A DNA stretch of 64,000 nucleotides from Sphingomonas sp. BK580. GTDB lineage: Bacteria > Pseudomonadota > Alphaproteobacteria > Sphingomonadales > Sphingomonadaceae. A program made the translations under genes and the position numbers. Below the pieces are notes generated by a model. That model had not been told where the DNA came from. It saw nothing but the letters and a program-made list of their open reading frames with translations, and ran no database searches. The stretch spans positions 310,001 through 374,000 of the forward strand of contig NZ_JACIAY010000003.1 in the NCBI RefSeq assembly GCF_014194975.1, read 5' to 3'. Below, piece by piece: positions 39,059 through 45,096 of the stretch (its first letter is position 1; every line of letters begins with the position of its first letter).

Positions 39059-39294
39059 CAGGCGTGAGCCGCGTAGGTGTACACGGTGTAGCGACGCCGG
39101 CTGACCGGGTGCCGCTTGGCGACCGCGCCGATCTCGTAGCCCGCGTCACGCAGCTCGGTGATGCGACGGGTCAGTGAGCCCGAGTTGATGTCGAGGTCCA
39201 GGAGGGCCTCGCGGGGCGATGCGGAGCCTTTGGCCTGGAGGTAGTCGAGGACCTCGCGGGCGCGGGGCGTCAGGTAGGTGGTCTTCTGGGTCAT
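39058..39294 (-). CDS. Small winged-helix (HTH_39-like) protein
   Basis: 78 residues: TYLTPRAREVLDYLQAKGSA (about 5-24), SPREALLDLDINSGSLTRRI (about 25-44), ITELRDAGYEIGAV (about 45-58). This is the common phage winged-helix pattern LTPRxxxVLxxLQxxGSxSxxEALxxL...RIxxLRxxGYxI. Likely a DNA-binding factor for the early region. Confidence 0.7.
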   Translation of the reverse strand: MTQKTTYLTPRAREVLDYLQAKGSASPREALLDLDINSGSLTRRITELRDAGYEIGAVAKRHPVSRRRYTVYTYAAHA

Positions 39295-39304
39295 CGGGGT
39301 TCCT

Positions 39305-39808
39305 TCAGAGCTTGCGGGGGCCGAGGCGCATCAGCTCGGCGAGACGGGTGGCGCGGTTGCCGACCTGCTTGGCCCAGCGGGAGGCCAGCATGTTGTCGGC
39401 GGCGTCGCCGTAGTGGCCCTCCTGGATGTACCGGAGGGTGTTGCGGAACGAGGTGAGCCCGTTGCCGCCGTTCCCGATCCCCATGTTGAAGCACATGTTG
39501 ACGAGCACGCGCTGGCGGACCGGGTCGAGCTTGCGCCACCAGGGCAGCACGCGGTCGAGGTCCTTGATCGAGCGGTCGATGTCGTTGTCCAGGAGCGCCT
39601 GGGACTGGGCCTTGGTGATGCCCTTGGCGATGCAGGAGGCCTTCGTGATCTTGAGGGCCTCGGTCTCGGCCTTGGTGATGCCGACGTCGTCGAGGTTGCG
39701 GCCGACGCCGATCGACAGCTTGCCGGCGGTGCAGCGATAGACGCGGAGCTTCTCGCCCTCGTCGCGCGTCAGCTCGGCGCGGAGCACCTCGCGGTTCAAA
39801 TCGTCCAT
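39305..39808 (-). CDS. GH24 lysozyme (endolysin)
   Basis: 167 residues from ATG 39808 with AAGGAA upstream. The catalytic pattern is E17-x8-C26-x5-S32 in RDEGEKLRVYRCTAGKLSIG (15-34): Cys replaces the Asp and Ser the Thr of T4 lysozyme. A Cys here is found in many phage GH24 enzymes. No signal-anchor segment is visible, so export would need a holin. T7 has an amidase at this place instead. Confidence 0.85.
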   Translation of the reverse strand: MDDLNREVLRAELTRDEGEKLRVYRCTAGKLSIGVGRNLDDVGITKAETEALKITKASCIAKGITKAQSQALLDNDIDRSIKDLDRVLPWWRKLDPVRQRVLVNMCFNMGIGNGGNGLTSFRNTLRYIQEGHYGDAADNMLASRWAKQVGNRATRLAELMRLGPRKL

Positions 39809-39824
39809 GGGGGTTCCTTCGGGG

Positions 39825-40262
39825 TCAGGCGCTGGCCGCGGCGATGGCGGCGTGTCGTGCGGGGTCGTCAGGCTCATCGACCCAGGCTTGGGGGATGACC
39901 TTGTCGGCGAATGGAATGGAGAGCTTGGCGCACCAGGCGCCGTAGGTGGTCTTCGAGCCCTTGCGGATCGGAGAGGCCGACCGGGAGAAGACGAAGCGGA
40001 TGTCGAGCGCGGGATGCTGCTTGCGGAGCAACTCGTGCTTCTTGCGGTCGTCGCTGTCGAAGAGGCCCTTGGTCTCAACGATCACGCCGTTCGGGAGGAT
40101 GAAGTCGGGGGTGTACTTGTGGCGGCTGGCGGGCTTCTCGTAGCCCAGCCGGACCTCCTCGTAGCGATAGGGGACCCCGCGCTTGGCGAGGTCCTCCATC
40201 GTCTTGTCTTCGAGGCCTGAGCGGCCGTGGACCCGGACCTTAGATGTCCAGGCCGCCGGCAT
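39825..40262 (-). CDS. Endonuclease I (T7 gp3-like Holliday junction resolvase)
   Basis: 145 residues from ATG 40262, 23 bases inside the SSB gene. GRSGLEDKTMEDLAKRG (about 13-29), YTPDFILPNGVIVETKGLFD (in parts, about 53-72) with D and E-x-K, SDDRKKHELLRKQHP and YGAWCAKL...FADKVIP all match T7 endonuclease I in order. It degrades host DNA and resolves branched phage DNA. An upstream ATG (40292) is possible but unlike T7 gp3. Confidence 0.92.
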   Translation of the reverse strand: MPAAWTSKVRVHGRSGLEDKTMEDLAKRGVPYRYEEVRLGYEKPASRHKYTPDFILPNGVIVETKGLFDSDDRKKHELLRKQHPALDIRFVFSRSASPIRKGSKTTYGAWCAKLSIPFADKVIPQAWVDEPDDPARHAAIAAASA

Positions 40263-40860
40263 CGTCCTGCTCGTCGCCGCTGTCGTCACCATCGGCGCCG
40301 ATATTCAGCTCGTCACCCGCCGAGCTGTCGTCGGCCACGTAGCCGCCCTCGCCCTGGTAGGCGCCGAAGCTGGCCTTCCGGCCGCCCTCGACGAGCTTGA
40401 TGATCTGCACGCCGGTCAGCGTGAACGAGATGCCCTCGTTGCCCGACATGTCGTACGGCGACAGGAAGCCCTGCACGAGCGCCACGGTGCCGCCGCGGGG
40501 CGTCACCTTGCTCGGGTCGATCTCCTTGCCGGCGGCGTCGAAGAGGGCCGGCGGGCGCTTGCTCTTGCTCTTCAGCACGAGCTTGCCGGTGGCGATCTTC
40601 TTCGGCTTCTTGGCGCCGGCCGGGGCGTTCGGGTCCTTCACCATCTCCTTCTTGAGCGGCAGGTTGATCTCGGCCGGGTCGAGGTCGAAGGACTTGGCCG
40701 CGGCGGCGAGGATGCGCTTGGCCTCCTTCATCGCGGCGGAATTGGGATCGTCGACGCCGTCCGCGGTGTACACGTCGTACTTCTCATCGGGCTCGACGAG
40801 GTTCGGGAACGAGAGCGTGAAGGGACCAAAGGTCGCGTCGATCGTGGGTCGTTTTGCCAT
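40240..40860 (-). CDS. Single-stranded DNA-binding protein, T7 gp2.5-like
   Basis: 206 residues from ATG 40860. An OB-fold-type beta core (FGPFTLSFPNLVEP, GKLVLKSKSKRPPALFDA, GGTVALVQGFLSPY) is followed by a strongly acidic tail (about 180-206, DDSSAGDELNIGADGDDSGDEQ, in parts) ending GGLDI. The acidic tail contacts polymerase and helicase in T7. Position before endonuclease I is the same as in T7. Confidence 0.85.
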   Translation of the reverse strand: MAKRPTIDATFGPFTLSFPNLVEPDEKYDVYTADGVDDPNSAAMKEAKRILAAAAKSFDLDPAEINLPLKKEMVKDPNAPAGAKKPKKIATGKLVLKSKSKRPPALFDAAGKEIDPSKVTPRGGTVALVQGFLSPYDMSGNEGISFTLTGVQIIKLVEGGRKASFGAYQGEGGYVADDSSAGDELNIGADGDDSGDEQDDAGGLDI

Positions 40861-40908
40861 GACGGCGTAGGGTATTCCGTAGGGTGCGGGTGACTGCCGG
40901 ATGGGACA

Positions 40909-40924
40909 GTCCGCAATTGTGGAG
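40909..40924. promoter_or_regulatory. Operator-like palindrome upstream of the SSB gene
   Basis: GTCCGCAATTGTGGAG differs from the perfect palindrome GTCCGCAATTGCGGAC at two positions. It abuts the T-run of the terminator at 40925. Confidence 0.65.
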
Positions 40925-40963
40925 AAAAAAGAACCGGGAGCCGTCGAGAAGGACGGCCCCCGG
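40925..40963 (-). terminator. Intrinsic terminator between phage promoter and SSB gene
   Basis: Read leftward, CCGGGGGCCGTC pairs with GACGGCTCCCGG around a short loop and runs into TTCTTTTTT. It lies about 35 bases after the predicted start of the middle phage promoter, so it would stop host-polymerase transcripts coming from the RNA polymerase gene. Whether the phage enzyme ignores it is unknown. Confidence 0.85.
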
Positions 40964-40991
40964 TGGGAGATTGTGGGCACTGGCCGGAGTG

Positions 40992-41014
40992 GTTGTGCAT
41001 ACGGTGGGATTAAT
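40992..41014 (-). promoter_or_regulatory. Middle phage-type promoter after the RNA polymerase gene
   Basis: Same leftward TTAATCCCACCGTATGCAC as at 23146-23169, identical over the whole 19 bases. By alignment with the T3 and SP6 promoters, transcription would start at 40998. It precedes all replication genes. Confidence 0.6.
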
Positions 41015-41030
41015 GCCGCGATCGGCGACT

Positions 41031-41046
41031 GTCCTCATATGCGTAC
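41031..41046. promoter_or_regulatory. Operator-like site upstream of the middle phage promoter
   Basis: GTCCTCATATGCGTAC shares the ATAT centre and half-site plan with GTCCGCATATGAGTAC at 43705-43720. It lies four bases after the RNA polymerase stop codon. Confidence 0.5.
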
Positions 41047-41049
41047 CAT

Positions 41050-43668
41050 CTAGGCAAAGGCATACGGCGACGTGAGGATGTGGCTCAGGTCCAGGGTGCC
41101 CTTGGCGGGGATCGCCGGGAGCTTTTCCTGGCCCTCCTCGGACAGAACGCTCCGCGCGTAGCGGTCCAGCTCCACGAACGGGTCGTACGTCTCATAGAGG
41201 TTCACGAAGGCCTCGCGGATGATGCGGAAGAACCGGCCGGTGTTGCCGGCGTGCGTGGCGAAGCTGTCGTGGATGAGCTGGAACGAGCCGATGCCCTCGG
41301 AGACCGCAAAGACGACCGTCCGGGTAAGATGCGCCGCGTCGAGGCTGTGGATGACGTTCGGCGAGATGGCCGAGCGCGCCTTCTTCTTGTCGATGCGCTT
41401 GGTGGGCGCCTCGCGGATCAGGACCTTCACCTCGGTCATCACGTTGCCGTCCGCGTCGACCTTGTCGTGGCCCGTGGCGGCCTGGATGCCCCTAGCGTAG
41501 AGCCAGAGGCTGACCTGCTTCGTCGTGTACTCGTTGTACCGCTGGACGACCGGGAGGCCCGTGGGGGTCCGCCAGATGACCGGAAGGCTCTCATGGGCCA
41601 GGGTCGCCGCGACCTGCTGGAACCAGTTGGCCGCCTCGTCGGCCTTGGGGGCCACGGTGACGATCGCGGCGTAGACGGTGTTCGCCAAGACCTGGGCGCA
41701 GGTAAAGCCGCCGTCGAGGGCCGTGGTCTCCTCGCCGGTCTCCTTGTTCTTGCGGACGGTCTGCATGGCGTACGGGTGCGCCTCACGCTCCCCGAGGGCC
41801 ACCTCGTCGGCCAAGGGGCGCATGAGGTCCGACATGTGCTGGTCGCGCATCCCGAACTTTCCCGACCCGTAGAAGTAGGTCATCACGTTCCGCTTGGTCT
41901 CGCCGCGGCCGAAGCCGTTGGTGAGCACCAGGCCCGCGGCCACGCCGATGTCGTCATCCCGCAGGGTCAGGGCCTGGAGCATCGGCGTCGCGTTGTCGGC
42001 GGTCACCTGGTAGATGTCGCCGGGGGTCTCGCGGGGCAGGAGGTTGACGTGGTAGCCCTCGTCGGCCGCGCGGGTCATCGCCGAGTAGTGCTGGAGGCCC
42101 GAGCAGGAGCCGTCGAGCGCCACGCCCACGCAGCCCTCGAAGGACTCGTCGTAGCCCGTCGCGGCGAACTCGGCCCACTCGAAGCAGGCCTGGAGGAAGC
42201 AGAAGGGCGAGTCGGCCTGGGCCCACTGGTCGAAGGTGCCCTGAGGGTCCGCGGCGATCCCGAGGATCATCTCCTCGTTCTCGTCCACCCAGGCGCAGCG
42301 CTCGTCGAAGCTAGCCTTGCTGCACTTCCGGCCCGACGTGGTCTTGAAGTCTCCGCAGTTGGCGAGATGGATCGCGAGCCACCGGCCACCCTCGGCGCCG
42401 TGCGGGTGCGTGTCGGCGAAGCGGAAGAGCGCCTTGATGTGGTCGGAGCGCTGCGGGTTGAAGTGCGGCACCGCGTAGACCCGGCCGCGGAAGTCGAGCG
42501 AGTGCGGCAGGTAGAAGCGATCGACGTCCAGGAGGCGCTCGGCCTCGCCCAGGTCGGTCTCCAGGACCACGAGGTTCGTCTGGGCCGCGGTGCGGATGTT
42601 GATGATGGACCGACGCTTGCGGGACATCGCTACCCGAGCCTCGGGGCTGAGCTGATCCCACTCTTCCTGGCCCATCTTCTCCGGCTTGGCGATCGGGTCG
42701 GCGACCGCGAAGGTCTTGCTGGGCGACTTGTTCTCCGAGCGGACCCACCGCATCACGTCGAAGACGCGGCGGTCGATCGCGAAGGGTGTCTCCTGGATGG
42801 CGTTGATGCCCAGGAGCAGCTCCGACATCGAGCCGTCCTTGATGGCGTCGCGGACGAGCTGCTGGTGCTCGCGGTTGAACGTGCGGATGAGCGGGACGGT
42901 CTTCGAGACCCGGTGCTCCAGGTAGGCGCCGCTGTCGAAGCGGGTCCACGGGCGCGGCGTCACGATCATCGGCTTCAGGATGGGCTGCATCCACGCGACC
43001 TGGGCCGCCATGTCCGCGAGGGTCTCGAGGGCCTCCTCGGAGAGCTTCACGACCGGGGTGGTGCCGCGGTGGTCGTGGACCATGCCGCGCTCGAAGATGG
43101 TCGGCAGGCTCGTGAGGGTCAGGTTGAGGAGCGTGGAGCCAACGAGGACCTGGGTCCGGCGGGACCACTCCAGGCCGACGCCGAGGTCGTCCGCGAGGGC
43201 CTTGTGGCGCTTGGCGGTGACGCGCTCGTTGCTCTCGCCCTCGACCATCGCCAGGAACCGCTTGGCGGCCTTGGGGTCGGTCTCCTCGATCATCTGGGCC
43301 TCGATCTCGACCTGGACGGCCTTGCCGATCGCCTCCGAGGTGGTCGACAGGGCCTCGCCCTTCGCGACGGTGTGGAAGGTGCGCGACAGGGCCGCGAGGG
43401 CCAGCTTGTCGGCGGCGACCTCCTTGAGGGGCGCGAGGGCGGCGGCGGGGCGGCCCTTCTTCGCCTTGGCTTCGTCGACCCAGCGACCGATCGCGGCGGT
43501 GAGGATCGGCAGGGCGTCGGCGCTCATCTTCCGGACGTCCGCGCGGCGCTCGAAGCCCTCGGCGCGGGCCTTGAGGTCCTCGCGGTTGTAGTAGCGGTTC
43601 GCGCCGTCTTCGAGGCCGGCCAGCTCCAGGTTGCGCTGGGCCTGGATGATCGTGTCGGGGTGATACAT
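41050..43668 (-). CDS. Single-subunit DNA-dependent RNA polymerase, T7-like
   Basis: 872 residues from ATG 43668 with AAGGA upstream. Catalytic landmarks: DFRGRVYAVPHFNPQ (392-406), D519 in ALDGSCSGLQH, K592 and Y600 in TKRNVMTYFYGSGKFG, and D801 in HSLDAAH...LIHDSF. The C-terminus SPYAFA resembles the FAFA foot of T7 RNA polymerase. All three catalytic residues are present, so it should be active. It would transcribe from the two phage-type promoters. It is first in the prophage, directly after a sigma70 promoter, as expected of an early gene. Confidence 0.97.
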   Translation of the reverse strand: MYHPDTIIQAQRNLELAGLEDGANRYYNREDLKARAEGFERRADVRKMSADALPILTAAIGRWVDEAKAKKGRPAAALAPLKEVAADKLALAALSRTFHTVAKGEALSTTSEAIGKAVQVEIEAQMIEETDPKAAKRFLAMVEGESNERVTAKRHKALADDLGVGLEWSRRTQVLVGSTLLNLTLTSLPTIFERGMVHDHRGTTPVVKLSEEALETLADMAAQVAWMQPILKPMIVTPRPWTRFDSGAYLEHRVSKTVPLIRTFNREHQQLVRDAIKDGSMSELLLGINAIQETPFAIDRRVFDVMRWVRSENKSPSKTFAVADPIAKPEKMGQEEWDQLSPEARVAMSRKRRSIINIRTAAQTNLVVLETDLGEAERLLDVDRFYLPHSLDFRGRVYAVPHFNPQRSDHIKALFRFADTHPHGAEGGRWLAIHLANCGDFKTTSGRKCSKASFDERCAWVDENEEMILGIAADPQGTFDQWAQADSPFCFLQACFEWAEFAATGYDESFEGCVGVALDGSCSGLQHYSAMTRAADEGYHVNLLPRETPGDIYQVTADNATPMLQALTLRDDDIGVAAGLVLTNGFGRGETKRNVMTYFYGSGKFGMRDQHMSDLMRPLADEVALGEREAHPYAMQTVRKNKETGEETTALDGGFTCAQVLANTVYAAIVTVAPKADEAANWFQQVAATLAHESLPVIWRTPTGLPVVQRYNEYTTKQVSLWLYARGIQAATGHDKVDADGNVMTEVKVLIREAPTKRIDKKKARSAISPNVIHSLDAAHLTRTVVFAVSEGIGSFQLIHDSFATHAGNTGRFFRIIREAFVNLYETYDPFVELDRYARSVLSEEGQEKLPAIPAKGTLDLSHILTSPYAFA

Positions 43669-43704
43669 GGCGGGTCCTTCTGGCGGTGTCTGCGCGGACC
43701 GACC

Positions 43705-43720
43705 GTCCGCATATGAGTAC
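43705..43720. promoter_or_regulatory. Operator-like site abutting the early promoter -10
   Basis: GTCCGCATATGAGTAC starts right after the -10 hexamer of the polymerase gene promoter. Half-sites GTCTGC and GCGGAC lie directly side by side at 43688-43699. A protein bound here would block initiation. Confidence 0.6.
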
Positions 43721-43749
43721 TTTCTAGGCACAGCGAGACTCGGCGTCAA
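43721..43749 (-). promoter_or_regulatory. Sigma70 promoter of the RNA polymerase gene
   Basis: Leftward TTGACG (43749-43744), 17 bases, TAGAAA (43726-43721). It is the strongest sigma70-type match in the prophage and lies about 55 bases before the polymerase start codon. A TTTAATCCCACC half-copy of the phage promoter (43758-43770) lies just upstream. Confidence 0.75.
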
Positions 43750-43797
43750 TCCGGGAGGGTGGGATTAAATGGCTGGGGGCGAGCGGTCGCCGCGACG

Positions 43798-43834
43798 AAA
43801 AACGGTCCCCCACCGAGGCTCGGCAGAGGACCGC
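43798..43834 (-). terminator. Insulating terminator upstream of the early promoter
   Basis: Read leftward, CGGTCC...GGACCG (outer) and CCGAG/CTCGG (inner) pair and are followed by TTTTT. It lies between the broken tRNA-Leu gene, whose promoter points into the prophage, and the RNA polymerase promoter. Confidence 0.8.
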
Positions 43835-43872
43835 TTGAGGGGTCAGGCCCCGAGGGGCAGAAAATGGCGAAA

Positions 43873-43921
43873 GTCTGCGTCTGCGGACTGTCTCAGACGG
43901 CGATTGTCTGCAATTGCGGAC
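43873..43921. promoter_or_regulatory. Two operator-like palindromes next to the attachment site
   Basis: GTCTGCGTCTGCGGAC (43873-43888) and GTCTGCAATTGCGGAC (43906-43921), the best copies in the window, spaced 33 bases apart. They adjoin the tRNA junction. They might bind the repressor or a recombination directionality factor. Confidence 0.65.
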
Positions 43922-43927
43922 ACAAGC

Positions 43928-43966
43928 ACCTAAATCTGGCGCGTCTACCAGTTCCGCCACGCCCGC
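43928..43966 (-). pseudogene. 5' half of tRNA-Leu(UAG), right attachment junction
   Basis: Leftward from 43966, GCGGGCGTGGCGG, AACTGGTAGAC and GCGCCAGATTTAGGT, read in order, are the acceptor 5' strand, D arm and anticodon arm through the loop TTTAGGT with anticodon UAG of a bacterial tRNA-Leu. After GGT the 3' stem strand expected to read TCTGG is replaced by GCTTG, and no variable arm, T arm or acceptor 3' strand follows. The host gene is cut here by the prophage. A complete copy should be reformed at the left junction. Confidence 0.85.
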
Positions 43967-43992
43967 AAGTCGGACACCGCCGGTCGGCGGGC

Positions 43993-44019
43993 TCTATACC
44001 GCGGGCGCGGCCGGAGCAA
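43993..44019 (-). promoter_or_regulatory. Remaining tRNA-Leu promoter
   Basis: Leftward TTGCTC (44019-44014), 15 bases, TATAGA (43998-43993). It lies about 27 bases ahead of the tRNA 5' end. The next 40 bases of transcript would be a truncated tRNA running into the prophage. Confidence 0.5.
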
Positions 44020-44078
44020 GCGCCGTGAACGGGCAACTCCGCGCGCGGCGGGACGTTGACCCTGAAAGGAGAAAGCCG

Positions 44079-44240
44079 ATGGCCACCAACCCCGTCAGCC
44101 CGCCCGACGTGCCGCAGCCGACCTCGCCGGGCACGCCCGACGCGCCGCCGCCCGAGATCAACCCGCCGGGCCCCGACATCGACGTCCCCGCCCCCGGCGC
44201 GCCCGCCGGCGACCCGGCCCCGGCCAATCCCAGCATCTGA
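44079..44240 (+). CDS. Small proline-rich protein
   Basis: 53 residues from ATG 44079 behind AAAGGAG. Almost half the residues are proline (PPDVPQPTSPGTPDAPPPEI). Short Pro-rich proteins of this type are frequent in sphingomonads next to stress genes. Disordered; function unknown. Confidence 0.6.
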   Translation: MATNPVSPPDVPQPTSPGTPDAPPPEINPPGPDIDVPAPGAPAGDPAPANPSI

Positions 44241-44251
44241 GCGAGACCGAC

Positions 44252-44452
44252 ATGACCGAGCGAGAGATCGACCCTATTCCGAACCGCGACGACGAGCGCC
44301 CCGACATCCAGCAGGCGGTCGAGGCGCGCAGCGACGCCGTGGCGCGCGGCGAGGGCGGCAAGGAGCCGGCGCGCTTCACCGACACCGGCGAGTTCGACGG
44401 CAACAGCGGCACCGGCGGCGAGGTGAAGAACCAGGAATATAACCAGCAGTGA
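44252..44452 (+). CDS. Small hydrophilic protein
   Basis: 66 residues: MTEREIDPIPNRDDERPDIQ, then GEGGKEPARFTDTGEFDGNSG. Charged and glycine-rich with no hydrophobic core, typical of small sphingomonad conserved hydrophilic proteins. Eleven bases after the proline-rich gene, probably co-transcribed. Confidence 0.65.
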   Translation: MTEREIDPIPNRDDERPDIQQAVEARSDAVARGEGGKEPARFTDTGEFDGNSGTGGEVKNQEYNQQ

Positions 44453-44491
44453 GGCGCGGCTGAGCCGGCCGGCGCGCGTGCCTCGGCCGGT

Positions 44492-45085
44492 TCACCGGAA
44501 CCGCGCGGTCGCGACGAGTCGGCGCCAGCTGTCCAGGTCGCGCGCATAGTAATGGATCGCGGGCGCCTCGTAGCTCATCCAGTACAGCCTCTTGCCGCGG
44601 ATCGCCGCGACCGCCTCGCCGTGCCGCTCGACCTCCTCGTCCTGCCGCGTGAAGGTGTAGCGGAAGCGGACCGCGCGCTCGCCGTCGATCAGCGCCGGGT
44701 CGGCCGAGTCGATCGTCATCAGCGAGGCGCCCAGCGCGATGCGATAGCTCTTCTCGACGAGATCGGGCACGTCGGTGAGCAGCATGGTCGTGGCGAAATG
44801 CGGCAACGGCTGATCGTGCTTCGACACCTCGCGGAACAGCGGCCGACCGCTCTCGATCGCGCCACAGAAGGTGACCGCGTTGAGCCCCTCGCCGTCGAGC
44901 GTCCAGCGGTCACACCGCGGGCCGGGGCGCCGGCCGAGCTCGTTCCACTCGCGATCCGGTGTCACCGTCAGCGTGCCATGCGCCACCGCGCGGGGGCGAC
45001 CGGCATCGATCAGGCGATCGCCCGCGCGAGCGGGCGTGGCGGTGGCGACGAGCAGCAGCGCGCAGGCGCCGAGAGAGCGATCCAT
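44492..45085 (-). CDS. Exported protein of unknown function
   Basis: 197 residues from ATG 45085 with AAGGA upstream; a GTG at 45100 overlapping the stop of the M48 gene is an alternative. A signal peptide is evident (MDRSLGACALLLVATATPARA, cleaved after ARA). The mature part is alpha/beta with one Cys pair candidate (C in RCDRW and FCGAI). No family recognised. Last gene of an exported-protein operon. Confidence 0.7.
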   Translation of the reverse strand: MDRSLGACALLLVATATPARAGDRLIDAGRPRAVAHGTLTVTPDREWNELGRRPGPRCDRWTLDGEGLNAVTFCGAIESGRPLFREVSKHDQPLPHFATTMLLTDVPDLVEKSYRIALGASLMTIDSADPALIDGERAVRFRYTFTRQDEEVERHGEAVAAIRGKRLYWMSYEAPAIHYYARDLDSWRRLVATARFR

Positions 45086-45096
45086 CGGGCGGTCCT

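Larger units (their letters stand above)
1..43966. mobile_element. Integrated T7-like/SU10-like mosaic prophage (left end outside window)
   Basis: A nearly continuous leftward gene array with T7-type replication genes on the right and podovirus-type virion genes on the left. The right boundary is a tRNA-Leu gene broken in the anticodon loop at 43928, with unrelated chromosomal genes beyond it. The left boundary, the second attachment site and an integrase are not in the window. All hallmark genes (RNA polymerase, DNA polymerase, helicase, exonuclease, terminase, portal, capsid, lysozyme, spanins) are full length with their motifs, so the element looks intact rather than decayed. Confidence 0.95.

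Noticed and set aside
40992..41014. Reading the repeated 19-base element as a rightward sigma70 promoter
   Set aside because: TTGTGC and the following bases give no -10 at proper distance, and rightward transcription would run against the RNA polymerase gene.
41080..43716. 878-residue open frame opposite the RNA polymerase gene
   Set aside because: Long antisense frame caused by high GC; product is low-complexity Arg/Gly/Val/Leu/Asp and the opposite strand encodes a complete RNA polymerase.
43870..43966. Intact tRNA-Leu reconstituted by phage sequence
   Set aside because: After the anticodon loop neither the matching anticodon stem strand nor a T arm or CGCCCGC acceptor strand is found within the next 200 bases leftward.
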